From Spirochaetaceae bacterium (GTDB taxonomy: Bacteria; Spirochaetota; Spirochaetia; Treponematales; Breznakiellaceae), in the NCBI GenBank assembly GCA_031257135.1, contig JAIRPH010000142.1:1-23493 (forward strand): a DNA stretch of 23,493 bases, written 5' to 3'. Shown one piece after another: positions 1-7,182 of this stretch. The notes below the pieces were generated by a model. It ran no database searches, was not told where the DNA came from, and saw only the letters and a list, made by a program, of their open reading frames with translations. The position numbers and the translations under genes were made by a program. How positions within the stretch are numbered: the first letter of the stretch is position 1; the number at the start of each line of letters is the position of its first letter.

Positions 1-263
1 TCGATGGTCTGTTCGGTTTCCATAATGCAGGTGTAGTGGGTCATACAATTTATGCCCTGTTTTTGGACATAGGAGCAGACTTCTACGCTTTTGCCTTTAT
101 TAGTTCCGCCGGCGCCGTAGGTACAGCTTATGAAGTCAGGGTTGTACTTCTTGCAGATGTCGATTTCTTTCTGCAACTTCGGGACGCCATCGTCTTCTTT
201 CGGGGGAAATACCTCGAATGACACCGTCATTTTTTTCTTGAGTATGTCGGCAATTCTTGCCAT
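1..263 (-). CDS. metF: 5,10-methylenetetrahydrofolate reductase, N-terminal part (cut by window edge)
   Basis: The reading frame starts at ATG 263 and runs off the left edge, giving 87 complete codons of an unfinished protein. I translated it directly: after MARIADILKKKMTV comes SFEVFPPKEDDG, then ISCTYGAGGTNKGKS and MTHYTCI. These match the MetF family signatures SFEFFPPK, SVTYGAGG and HLTC, which build the first strands of the TIM barrel. MetF is a cytosolic FAD enzyme that interconverts methylene-THF and methyl-THF, serving methionine synthesis or, in acetogens, the methyl branch of the Wood-Ljungdahl pathway; this fragment cannot tell which. A strong Shine-Dalgarno GGAGG lies 6 nt before the ATG and a near-consensus sigma70 promoter lies at 388-416. 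HYTC instead of HLTC is a small variation. Confidence 0.88.
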   Translation of the reverse strand, partial: MARIADILKKKMTVSFEVFPPKEDDGVPKLQKEIDICKKYNPDFISCTYGAGGTNKGKSVEVCSYVQKQGINCMTHYTCIMETEQTI

Positions 264-387
264 AAAATACCTCCACTTTTCTTTTCGCTGTTACCGAGAG
301 AGACTCAATACAGCCGAATCCAAAGCAAATTTTTTTGTCTTTACCCGTAAGCGACAACGCTTCTTAGGTACGGTTAAAGATTAATTT

Positions 388-416
388 ACTATATACCCGG
401 CGTAAATTTTTGTCAA
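388..416 (-). promoter_or_regulatory. sigma70 promoter of metF, with a structured 5' leader
   Basis: On the minus strand a perfect -35 TTGACA (416-411) is followed by a 17-nt spacer and -10 TATAGT (393-388). Transcription would start near 381, leaving a leader of about 118 nt before the metF ATG. The leader contains a 5-bp hairpin (AAGCG and CGCTT around a 4-nt loop, 349-362). I do not recognise a known riboswitch class in it. Confidence 0.75.
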
Positions 417-503
417 GGAAAAATTTTAAAGAATATTCATTTTTTACTATGAAAAATTATAACGCAAATAATGAATTTTTTTAATACAAAACCCAAACTC
501 GGT

Positions 504-535
504 AAAAATAAAAACCCCCGTCGGGGAGACGGGGG
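504..535 (-). terminator. Rho-independent terminator of the leucine-rich repeat gene
   Basis: CCCCCGTC (515-522) pairs perfectly with GACGGGGG (528-535) around a 5-nt loop. On the minus strand the stem is followed by a T-rich tract (complement of 504-514). It lies 22 nt past the stop codon of the 602-residue gene and before the metF promoter, so it insulates metF. Confidence 0.9.
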
Positions 536-557
536 CTGGAGGCGGGAAAACGAATTT

Positions 558-2366
558 TTAGAGATAGAGCAAACTAAATCCGTTTCCTTCAGGATCGAAA
601 GCGGCTTTTACCGCATTAACCCGAGCTTCGCCCTGCTGATTACTGAACAAGGCTTTCGGAACAATAACTCTCCGATTAAGCTTATTGCCGGTAAACGCGC
701 CGGGATTCAACTGCTGACAGCTGTCAGGGATAACGATGCTGTCGATCTGGTTCTTATTAAAGGCTTGCGGACCAATTACTTGGACGCTGTTTCCCAAAAC
801 CACGCCGATAATCTGATTATTCTGGAACGCCGCGGCTCCAATGGTCTGAACGCTATTAGGAATAACCACATTCGTCAACTGATTGTTAGCGAAAGCCTGA
901 TTCCCAATAAAGGTAACGTTTTCGCCTAAGGTGACGCTGGTCAGCCGGTTTTCAATAGCCCCCGCCTGTCCGCCGATAAACGCCGATGCGCCGATGCGCT
1001 GGACCGAGTTCGGAATGGTAACGCTACCCAGATTGTTTTTCTGGAACGCGCCGTCTCCAATGACCTCTACCGCTTCGCCGATAACCACACGAGTCAGCTT
1101 GTTATCAAGGAACGCCTGAGCTTCAATAGTGTCCACCGAGTTCGGAATTGAAATGGTTGACAACTGGTTATACGCAAACGCGCCCGCCCCGATCCTTGTA
1201 ACACTAGCGCCCTCGGTTTGACCCGCAGAACCAGTATTCTGAAGAGTGGTATTACCGACAAACAAAACAGAAGTCAGTCTATTTGCAGAGAACGCGCCTT
1301 TTCCGATAGTCTGAACCGCCTGCGGAATCGTAACCGTAGTCAAGGAGTTGACTGAGAACGCGCTGTCTCCAATGGTCGCAATCTGGTCAGGCAGAATAAG
1401 TTTGGCGAGCTTGTTATTACTGAATACGCCGTACCGTAACTCGGTCAGGCTCTTCTGCTTAGAAAGATCAAGCTGAGAAAGTTCGTTTACGGCAAACGCA
1501 TTATCCCCAATAACCGCAATATCAGCCGGAAGAGTAAGACTGGTCAGCTTGTTATTCTCGAACGCGCTGTTATCGATCTGCTTAACGCTAGAAGGAACAT
1601 CCAGACGCTGGAGTCTGTTATTAGAAAAAGCATGATGTTGAATAGTCTCGATTGTGTTCGGGATAGCTACTGATGTAAGTAAATTGTTAGAAAACACGCC
1701 GTAGGTAAGAATATTGATGCTGTTCGGAATTGACACAGTCGCCAACCGATTATTGGAGAACGCCCCATTCTGTATTTCAGTGACGCTGGTAGGAATATCA
1801 ACGCTGGTCAGCTCGTTATTAGCGAAGGCTTCCGCATTAATAAACGTAACGGTATCAGGAATGGTGATACTCCCCTTCAACTGAAGGTTAGCAAGCGCGC
1901 CCGGACCGATACCAACTACCGTACCGGAGATGTTTTTTTCGGAAAGCTGGGGAGGAATAACCAGATTCTCTTTTGCAGTTCCGGTATACCCGATGATGAT
2001 AACCTGACCGTCGCCCACTTGCTGAGGAATAAAGCCCTGGGTAGCTACGCCCGGCGCCGGCGTACCTGTCTGAAGACCATGAAGGTATTCAAGGAACTTG
2101 AGCCGGTTCAGGATGCCCGCATTGGTATTGTCTGAAAAATCAATACCCTGCTCCTCAGCTTGGGACTGAGCATTCAGGTGCTGATTGACCGCGTTTGACT
2201 GTCCGCCGGACGTAGAAACGGAAGTCCCTCCTGCTTGGGCTATGGTTCCCAAGGGCTCTCCAATAAAAGTCCGCCTTCCGTCAAGGAACGACTGATCGGT
2301 TACGGCTTGTCCCCACAGAACTGCGGAGAAGCTGAGAGCGACCAGCATGAAGATTAGCTTCTTCAT
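558..2366 (-). CDS. Secreted BspA-like leucine-rich repeat (LRR_5) protein
   Basis: A protein of 602 residues. The N-terminus MKKLIFMLVALSFSAVLWGQ is a typical Sec signal peptide with cleavage probably at or just after the WGQ/A region. Residues about 20-150 are a low-complexity Ser/Gly/Gln/Asn-rich spacer. From about residue 150 to 560 there are about 18 tandem units of roughly 23 residues with the pattern GAFxxNxLTxVxIPxSVxxIG, the Treponema pallidum-type LRR_5 repeat of BspA/TpLRR proteins. Such proteins are extracellular or cell-surface beta-solenoids that bind host or bacterial surface ligands. One unit is widened (around residues 360-385, TTLQNTGSAGQTEGAS) and another carries an insert (IGGQAGAIEN). 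The C-terminus (NGFSLLYL) shows no lipobox, sortase motif or membrane anchor. Shine-Dalgarno AGGAG lies about 10 nt before the ATG. The specific ligand cannot be told from sequence. Confidence 0.9.
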   Translation of the reverse strand: MKKLIFMLVALSFSAVLWGQAVTDQSFLDGRRTFIGEPLGTIAQAGGTSVSTSGGQSNAVNQHLNAQSQAEEQGIDFSDNTNAGILNRLKFLEYLHGLQTGTPAPGVATQGFIPQQVGDGQVIIIGYTGTAKENLVIPPQLSEKNISGTVVGIGPGALANLQLKGSITIPDTVTFINAEAFANNELTSVDIPTSVTEIQNGAFSNNRLATVSIPNSINILTYGVFSNNLLTSVAIPNTIETIQHHAFSNNRLQRLDVPSSVKQIDNSAFENNKLTSLTLPADIAVIGDNAFAVNELSQLDLSKQKSLTELRYGVFSNNKLAKLILPDQIATIGDSAFSVNSLTTVTIPQAVQTIGKGAFSANRLTSVLFVGNTTLQNTGSAGQTEGASVTRIGAGAFAYNQLSTISIPNSVDTIEAQAFLDNKLTRVVIGEAVEVIGDGAFQKNNLGSVTIPNSVQRIGASAFIGGQAGAIENRLTSVTLGENVTFIGNQAFANNQLTNVVIPNSVQTIGAAAFQNNQIIGVVLGNSVQVIGPQAFNKNQIDSIVIPDSCQQLNPGAFTGNKLNRRVIVPKALFSNQQGEARVNAVKAAFDPEGNGFSLLYL

Positions 2367-2408
2367 AATAGAAAAACTCCTGTTTGGATCACCGAAAAGG
2401 CATCAAAC

Positions 2409-2426
2409 TATACGGACCGTCGTATA
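2409..2426. promoter_or_regulatory. Operator-like inverted repeat upstream of the LRR gene
   Basis: TATACG (2409-2414) and CGTATA (2421-2426) form a perfect 6-bp inverted repeat separated by 6 bp, 43 bp before the LRR start codon. On the minus strand the left arm overlaps TATAGT (2412-2407), a plausible -10 hexamer, although I see no good -35. The overlap suggests a repressor site or simply a hairpin in the promoter region. A second perfect palindrome, CCCGTACGGG, lies at 2470-2479. Confidence 0.35.
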
Positions 2427-2930
2427 ATTCGCTCCCTTCGGAGATCTTTTGAAGGTTAAGGTAAACCTACCCGTACGGGCAGGATTATAAAAAAGCCGAC
2501 CCCTCCTTTTAAAGTAGAGAGCCGGAACTTTTTGCAAAGAAAAAAGAGTGAGAGCAAGTGTTTTGAGCGCATCAAACTTCGGGAAACACCTAACCTCAGC
2601 CGTACTTTTGTACCTGCGTATCCTAAGAGAAAATTTTCTCTGTATACCTCTAAACCGTTGTACCATATCCACCAAAAATAAAAAACTTATAAAATACTAA
2701 TAGCAATATAGCAAGCCTCTGATTTTTCGTCAAGAGGAATTTGAGGGGGTTTAAAATTTTTTTTTATTTTTTTATTTTTTTTAACGCTTTGATTATTTTT
2801 CACGTCAACCCCAACAATTTCAGTATCGGAAAAAAATTATCAGGGTTTATAGAAAAAACATCTTAAAATAAGGACCGCTCCGCCGAAAGATTCCGCGTTT
2901 CCTTTCCGCTGTTGCGTTATTATCGGCATC

Positions 2931-2965
2931 GGCTTAAAAGACTTTAGCCTTTTTTTTGTTTTTTT
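2931..2965 (+). terminator. Orphan plus-strand terminator, possible end of a small RNA
   Basis: GGCTTAAA (2931-2938) pairs with TTTAGCC (2943-2949) around AGAC with one bulged T, followed by eight T, one G and seven more T (2950-2965). This is a good intrinsic terminator on the plus strand, yet no plus-strand gene lies upstream; the neighbour to the left is on the minus strand. The preceding ~90 bp are GC-richer than the AT-rich DNA before them and contain no ATG, so a small noncoding RNA from about 2865 is possible. I see no convincing promoter for it. Confidence 0.5.
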
Positions 2966-3117
2966 AAAATAAGCTCGAATTGTGATAATTCTCACGGCGG
3001 CGGCTGAAGTCCCGTGATTTACTAGACCTACTATTTATAGAAGAAAACAATCAGATAGAACTCGCCCCCGCGCCCGCCTGCGCCCGCAAAAACACGTCCG
3101 GGTTAAGCCATTGCCGG

Positions 3118-3221
3118 GTGTCAGACACTCGCAGGCTAGGGCGCAGGAATCAGGCGTATCTTTCCTCCTCGCCTTTGACCCTTGACCCCTTATCGCTCGC
3201 GCCCGATCAGATGTCTGACAC
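3118..3221. repeat. Two copies of the dispersed 11-bp palindrome GTGTCWGACAC upstream of radA
   Basis: GTGTCAGACAC at 3118-3128 is perfect. ATGTCTGACAC at 3211-3221 has one mismatch in the left arm. The central base is A in the first and T in the second, so the two copies sit in opposite orientation. The same motif flanks the transposase at 14250-14765 and recurs at 17058-17091 and 22739-22767. Confidence 0.8.
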
Positions 3222-3289
3222 CAAAGTTTTCCCGCCAGCCCTTGCGGAAGGCTTATGTTTAGGCTACTCTATAAAAAAGCCTCAAAAAG

Positions 3290-4666
3290 ATGAAGAAGCA
3301 GAAATCCTTTATATTTAAGTGTTCCGCCTGCGGACATGAGGAAGCCAAATGGCTGGGGCGTTGTCCGAATTGCGGCGAATGGAACACGCTTATCGAGACG
3401 CCGGCGGCAGGGCAAAGCGGGGGCGGGAGCTTCGCCGGCGGCAGAGGACGCTCCGACGGCGGTCCGCAGTATTTCCCGCTGTCTTCGGTAGACCCTCAAA
3501 CGGGAATCCGGATTTCCAGCGGCATCCCTGAACTTGACCGCGTGCTGGGCGGAGGCATTATGAAACGGTCGGCAATCCTCGTGGGAGGAGAGCCGGGAAT
3601 CGGAAAATCTACTTTATTATTGCAAGCCGCGGGAGCGTCGGAGACAAAGGGAAGGATTCTGTATATTTCCGGGGAGGAATCAGCGGGTCAGGTGCGGATG
3701 CGGGCGGACCGCTTGGGACTCAAGGGCGACCGCATCGAGATTTGCTGTACCGGACGGCTTGAGGACATCGAGCTTATCCTAGAAGCCGTGAAGCCGGTAA
3801 TAGTTATAGCGGATTCGGTTCAGACTCTGCATACCGACGAGGCGGGATTCATACCCGGCACGGTGAATCAGATGAAGTTTTGTTCCTACGAGCTTATCTC
3901 TTGGGTGAAAGAGCATGATGCCGCGCTGTTTCTGGTCGCTCACGTTACCAAAGAAGGGGTGATTTCGGGACCTAAGACGCTGGAACACATGGTAGATACG
4001 GTGCTGTACTTTGAACAGACCGACGGAGACAGCCGGTTTCTGCGGGCGGCGAAAAACCGGTTCGGCTCGGTAGATGAAATCGGGATTTTTATGATGGGAG
4101 AACAAGGGCTTACGATGGTAGAAGACCCGTCACTGCTGTTTCTTGTCGCCCGCGAAGGAGACCTGCCGCCCGGAGTCGCCACCGCGGCGACACTTGAAGG
4201 CACCCGGACTCTGCTGGTAGAGATTCAGGCGTTGACGGTCCCTGCAAAAGGCGCCATGAGCCGAGTCTTTTCGGATCGCATCGATTCCGCCCGAGTCTCA
4301 AGAGTAGCGGCGATTTTGGAAAAGCATCTCAACTTACGCCTGTCAGATCAGGACATCTACGTCAACGTCGCCGGAGGCATCCGGATTACCGAGGTCGGCC
4401 TAGAGCTTGCCCTTGCTGGCGCGCTCTATTCGGCGCGCACCGGTATTCCGCTTCCCCCGCGGACCGCCATCGCCGGAGAGCTGTCTCTTGCCGGCGAAGT
4501 CCGTCCTATCAAGCGGCTTTCGGGACGAATCAAAACCGCCCGAAGCCTCGGCTTCGAGGGCTTTCTCGCGCCGTGGACGGACCCGCCGGAATCTTCAGGA
4601 GAAGTAATTGCTGTAAAAGATATAAAATCCGCGGTAAAATCGCTTTTTACCGGAAACGCCCCTTGA
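3290..4666 (+). CDS. radA: DNA repair/recombination protein RadA (Sms)
   Basis: A protein of 458 residues, the usual RadA length. It opens with the C4 zinc finger (C11, C14, C25, C28). A RecA-like ATPase core follows with Walker A GEPGIGKST (100-108), Walker B VIVIADS (170-176) and the RadA-specific KNRFG motif (255-259). The C-terminal third (about 300-458) is the Lon-protease-like domain (GGIRITEVGLELALAGAL, AIAGELSLAGEVRPI) that lacks protease activity in this family. RadA is a cytosolic hexameric helicase that drives branch migration of recombination intermediates with RecA. The start ATG has no Shine-Dalgarno sequence; a possible -10 TATAAA lies at 3270-3275, so the mRNA leader could be very short. 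Two GTGTCWGACAC palindromes lie 69 and 162 bp upstream. Confidence 0.96.
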   Translation: MKKQKSFIFKCSACGHEEAKWLGRCPNCGEWNTLIETPAAGQSGGGSFAGGRGRSDGGPQYFPLSSVDPQTGIRISSGIPELDRVLGGGIMKRSAILVGGEPGIGKSTLLLQAAGASETKGRILYISGEESAGQVRMRADRLGLKGDRIEICCTGRLEDIELILEAVKPVIVIADSVQTLHTDEAGFIPGTVNQMKFCSYELISWVKEHDAALFLVAHVTKEGVISGPKTLEHMVDTVLYFEQTDGDSRFLRAAKNRFGSVDEIGIFMMGEQGLTMVEDPSLLFLVAREGDLPPGVATAATLEGTRTLLVEIQALTVPAKGAMSRVFSDRIDSARVSRVAAILEKHLNLRLSDQDIYVNVAGGIRITEVGLELALAGALYSARTGIPLPPRTAIAGELSLAGEVRPIKRLSGRIKTARSLGFEGFLAPWTDPPESSGEVIAVKDIKSAVKSLFTGNAP

Positions 4667-4850
4667 CGCGCTCTGAAAATCAGGATATTCTTTTCGAGAC
4701 TTAGGATAAATTTTTTGAGTATTTGTATGGTTTTCAAAAATTTCAGGGTTCTGCTTTTCTCTTCCGAATGTTTCCCTCGATCCTCAGTTATTATTTTGCA
4801 TCCCGTTGTCTTCAGAGGGAATTGTTCCCCTAAGGAGATAGGAGTCGCTC

Positions 4851-4898
4851 ATGTTAATGGGCGTGAATAACAGCGTACGCCCGGACGCCGCGGACTAA
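4851..4898 (+). CDS. Leader ORF (15 codons) in front of the RRM protein gene
   Basis: ATG 4851 to TAA 4898 encodes MLMGVNNSVRPDAAD. It has a strong Shine-Dalgarno (AGGAG at 4840-4844, 6 nt spacing, with another AAGGAG at 4832-4837), at least as good as that of the gene it precedes. Its stop lies 29 nt before the RRM start, inside the loop of a hairpin (4880-4911) that ends just before the downstream Shine-Dalgarno. The layout suggests a translated leader that controls the RRM gene; the peptide itself resembles nothing I know. Confidence 0.45.
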   Translation: MLMGVNNSVRPDAAD

Positions 4899-4911
4899 CC
4901 GTCTATCCGGG
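4880..4911 (+). promoter_or_regulatory. Leader hairpin between the leader ORF and the RRM gene
   Basis: CCCGGA (4880-4885) pairs with TCCGGG (4906-4911) around a 20-nt loop. The hairpin starts inside the leader ORF and ends 2 nt before AAGGAA (4914-4919), the Shine-Dalgarno of the RRM gene. A ribosome finishing the leader ORF would unfold it. A second small hairpin, GGGAA/TTCCC, lies in the lead-in (about 4817-4829). Confidence 0.4.
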
Positions 4912-4927
4912 TGAAGGAATTTTCTCA

Positions 4928-5221
4928 ATGGCCAAGAAATTGTATGTCGGTAATCTCTCGTACAACACCACCGAAGACGGACTTCGCACTCTGTTTTCCG
5001 GATTCGGCAGTGTCGCTTCCGCCAAGATCATTTTTGATCGCGAAACCGGCAATTCTAAAGGATTCGGCTTTATCGAAATGGGGACCGATGAAGAAGCGAG
5101 CGCCGCCATCGCAGGCACTAACGGTCGCGAATTTGAGGGTCGCCAGCTTCGGGTCAATGAAGCTATGGATAAACCCCGCCGCGAACGCGGGTCCGGCGGA
5201 TATTCCGGCAATAACTGGTAA
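4928..5221 (+). CDS. Single-RRM RNA-binding protein
   Basis: A protein of 97 residues made of one RRM domain plus a short Arg/Gly tail. RNP2 is LYVGNL (5-10) and RNP1 is KGFGFIEM (44-51), with the usual aromatic residues Y6, F46 and F48 that stack on RNA bases. The tail (RRERGSGGYSGNNW) resembles the glycine-rich tails of cyanobacterial and spirochaetal Rbp proteins. These are cytosolic RNA chaperones or mRNA-binding proteins, often cold- or stress-responsive. Shine-Dalgarno AAGGA lies about 9 nt before the ATG. A leader ORF and hairpin precede it. Its RNA targets are unknown. Confidence 0.93.
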   Translation: MAKKLYVGNLSYNTTEDGLRTLFSGFGSVASAKIIFDRETGNSKGFGFIEMGTDEEASAAIAGTNGREFEGRQLRVNEAMDKPRRERGSGGYSGNNW

Positions 5222-5239
5222 CGCCGAGTATATACAGAC

Positions 5240-5272
5240 AAAAACGCCGATACGCTTCCAGCCGCCGGCGTT
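5240..5272 (-). terminator. Rho-independent terminator of the acyl-CoA synthetase operon
   Basis: AACGCCG (5243-5249) pairs with CGGCGTT (5266-5272). On the minus strand the stem is followed by a run of T (complement of 5240-5244). It begins at the stop codon of the 66-residue gene. Further copies of the same arms (AACGCCG at 5220-5226, CGGCGTT at 5286-5292) allow nested stems and may also stop plus-strand transcripts from the RRM gene. Confidence 0.7.
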
Positions 5273-5471
5273 ACGATAAGCCTTTCGGCGTTCCTAGAAT
5301 TTCCGCCCAAATTACCGCTTGTTTCAGAGGGGAAAGGCGGGCGGTCTTTCGGGAAAGGCTTTTTTCTTCTGTGGTATTCCGGCGTTCCGATGCCGGCTCC
5401 GGCGCAGGTCTTTCAGCCGCGGGAGCCGGCGTTTCTGCAACGGCGGCTCCCGATTCTCCTTGTTCACGCAT
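5271..5471 (-). CDS. Small protein translationally coupled to the acyl-CoA synthetase
   Basis: A protein of 66 residues starting at ATG 5471. I chose this start because GGAG lies 5 nt upstream, overlapping the end of the synthetase gene, whose stop codon ends one base before this ATG. The first ~45 residues are Ala/Pro/Glu/Arg-rich and look disordered. The C-terminal part, ARLSPLKQAVIWAEILGTPK, looks like a compact conserved helix; I recall similar short tails (SPLKQAxIWxEILG) in small hypothetical proteins of treponemes, but could not check this. Tight coupling suggests it works with the synthetase, perhaps as a partner peptide. Function unknown. Confidence 0.7.
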   Translation of the reverse strand: MREQGESGAAVAETPAPAAERPAPEPASERRNTTEEKSLSRKTARLSPLKQAVIWAEILGTPKGLS

Positions 5472-5472
5472 A

Positions 5473-7164
5473 TTATCTCCGATCCTCTTCCCGAATCTGA
5501 ACTCGGCGTATCTTGCCGCTGATGGTCTTGGGAAGCTCTGCAACGAATTCTACAATCCGCGGATATTTATAGGGAGCGGTATTTTTTTTCACATGATTTT
5601 GCAGTTCCCGTTTGAGTTCGTCCCCCGGAGTCCAGCCCTTAGCGAGAACTATCGTAGCCTTAACCGCAGTTCCCCGATCAGGGTCCGGGACGCCGGTAAT
5701 AGCGCATTCCAGAACCGCCGGATGTTCAAGCAAAACGCTTTCCACCTCAAAGGGTCCTATCCGATACCCGGAACTCTTAATCACGTCGTCAGCCCGTCCC
5801 ACAAACCAGTAATAGCCGTCTTCGTCCCGCCAAGCCATATCTCCGGTGTAATAGACCCCGTCCCGCCAGACGCTTTCGGTAAGAGCCTCATCCCGATAGT
5901 ACCCGCCGAACATACCCGCAGGTTTCCGCGTATCCGTCCGAATCGCGATCTGCCCTTCCTCGCCCATATCGCAGGAGGAACCGTCTTCCCGCAGGAGATC
6001 GACCTCGTAGCCCGGAGAAGGCTTGCCCATAGAACCGGGCTTCGGCTTCAGCCAGGGAAAGGATGCCATCGCCACGGTAAGTTCAGTCTGCCCGTAGGCT
6101 TCTCTAAGAGAAATCCCGGTAGCCGCCTTAAACTGCTCGTAAATCTCCGGGTTAAGCGGCTCTCCGGCTACCGCGCACTGCTTTAAAGCGGAAAAGTCGT
6201 ACTTACGCAAATCTTCCTTAATAAAGAAACGATAGATAGTCGGCGGCGCGCAAAACGTGGTTATCCGGTATTTGGCGATGATTTCCAGCATAGCCGCAGG
6301 AATAAACCGGTCGAAATCATAGACGAAGACCGCAGAACCGCAAAGCCATTGCCCGTAGATTTTCCCCCAAGCGGCTTTTGCCCATCCGGTTTCCGCTACG
6401 GTGAGATGCAGTCCCCCGGGCTGAACGCTCTGCCAATAGCGCGCCGTGAGAATATGTCCCAAAGGATACGCAAAATCATGGCGCACCATCTTAGGCATCC
6501 CCGTGGTGCCAGAGGTGAAGTAGAGAAGCATACTGTCTTCATTGGCGTTTACCCTCGGCGGACGGGCAAATACGGGAGCGGCTTTTTCCATCTCCGCTTT
6601 AAAATCCGCCCATGAGGGAATACAGACGCTTTCCCGGGTATGTACAGACCGGACAAAGGCTTTATACCGGAGGATTCCTTTGGTTTTAGGGTTTTCTTCA
6701 AGTCCGGCGGACGCTTCATCGACGCGCCGGATAACCGCCTCGTCGTCTACGCAGATAATCCCCGCGAGATCCGCGGCTTCGCACCGGTAGCGTATATCTT
6801 TGGCGGTGAGCAGATGGGTTGCCGGAACTGCAACCGCTCCGATCTTGTGAAGCGCCAGCAGGATGGGCCAATACTCCCACCGCCGCTGGAGGATGAGCAT
6901 AACCGGATCGCCTTTTCCAATGCCTGCGACGGTCAGCGCGTTTGCCGCCTGATCCGAAAGGCGTTTCATATCCTGATAGGTAAAGGACGCCTCGGCTCCC
7001 CGCTCGTCGCACCAAAGAAGCGCCTGATCCGCCGGACGAGACACTGCAAGCTCGTCAATTACATCGTAGGCGAAATTAAAGGACTCCGGGATGGTAAGCG
7101 AAAAATTATCGTAAAAGTCAGTATATGAATCAAAATCAAGACGAGATACATATCGTTCCAGCAT
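5473..7164 (-). CDS. AMP-forming acyl-CoA synthetase (MACS / acetyl-CoA synthetase-like)
   Basis: A protein of 563 residues of the ANL adenylating superfamily. The P-loop YFTSGTTGMPK is at 215-225, the A5 motif YGQTE at 357-361, the TGD motif in YYTGDMAW near 440, the hinge GRADDVIKSSGYRIGP follows, and the catalytic lysine is K551 in TISGKIRR. It activates a carboxylic acid with ATP to an acyl-adenylate and then to acyl-CoA. The N-terminal pattern (SFNFAYDVIDELA, LQRRWEYWP) is that of the medium-chain/MACS group rather than FadD, so the substrate may be a short, medium or aromatic acid. Shine-Dalgarno GAGGAG lies 5 nt before the ATG. It follows the XRE-cupin regulator by 18 nt; regulator plus synthetase is a recurrent bacterial gene pair. 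Confidence 0.92.
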   Translation of the reverse strand: MLERYVSRLDFDSYTDFYDNFSLTIPESFNFAYDVIDELAVSRPADQALLWCDERGAEASFTYQDMKRLSDQAANALTVAGIGKGDPVMLILQRRWEYWPILLALHKIGAVAVPATHLLTAKDIRYRCEAADLAGIICVDDEAVIRRVDEASAGLEENPKTKGILRYKAFVRSVHTRESVCIPSWADFKAEMEKAAPVFARPPRVNANEDSMLLYFTSGTTGMPKMVRHDFAYPLGHILTARYWQSVQPGGLHLTVAETGWAKAAWGKIYGQWLCGSAVFVYDFDRFIPAAMLEIIAKYRITTFCAPPTIYRFFIKEDLRKYDFSALKQCAVAGEPLNPEIYEQFKAATGISLREAYGQTELTVAMASFPWLKPKPGSMGKPSPGYEVDLLREDGSSCDMGEEGQIAIRTDTRKPAGMFGGYYRDEALTESVWRDGVYYTGDMAWRDEDGYYWFVGRADDVIKSSGYRIGPFEVESVLLEHPAVLECAITGVPDPDRGTAVKATIVLAKGWTPGDELKRELQNHVKKNTAPYKYPRIVEFVAELPKTISGKIRRVQIREEDRR

Positions 7165-7182
7165 AGAAGCTCCTCAAAAAAC

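Larger units (their letters stand above)
2367..3289. other. 923-bp intergenic stretch without a convincing gene
   Basis: I find no reading frame with family motifs and a start signal here. From upstream of the LRR gene it holds: the palindromes at 2409-2426 and 2470-2479; a strongly AT-rich block with long T runs (about 2750-2783); a GC-richer segment ending in a plus-strand terminator (2931-2965); a 6-bp hairpin TCACGG/CCGTGA (2992-3017); GC-rich direct repeats of GCGCCCGC (about 3069-3087); and two copies of the GTGTCWGACAC palindrome (3118-3128, 3211-3221). A 90-codon open frame on the minus strand (2403-2675) is arginine-rich, matches nothing I recognise and lacks a ribosome binding site. 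Confidence 0.6.

Noticed and set aside
264..381. Possible riboswitch in the metF leader (SAM or THF class)
   Set aside because: Only a 5-bp hairpin is visible; I see none of the conserved cores of SAM or THF riboswitches.
2403..2675. 90-codon open frame on the minus strand upstream of the LRR gene
   Set aside because: No ribosome binding site, Arg/Lys-rich composition with no recognisable pattern, and it overlaps the palindromes and promoter region of the LRR gene.
3069..3087. GC-rich GCGCCCGC repeats as a CRISPR-like or microsatellite array
   Set aside because: Only two short units with no regular spacers; the same kind of run occurs in coding DNA at about 8222-8268.
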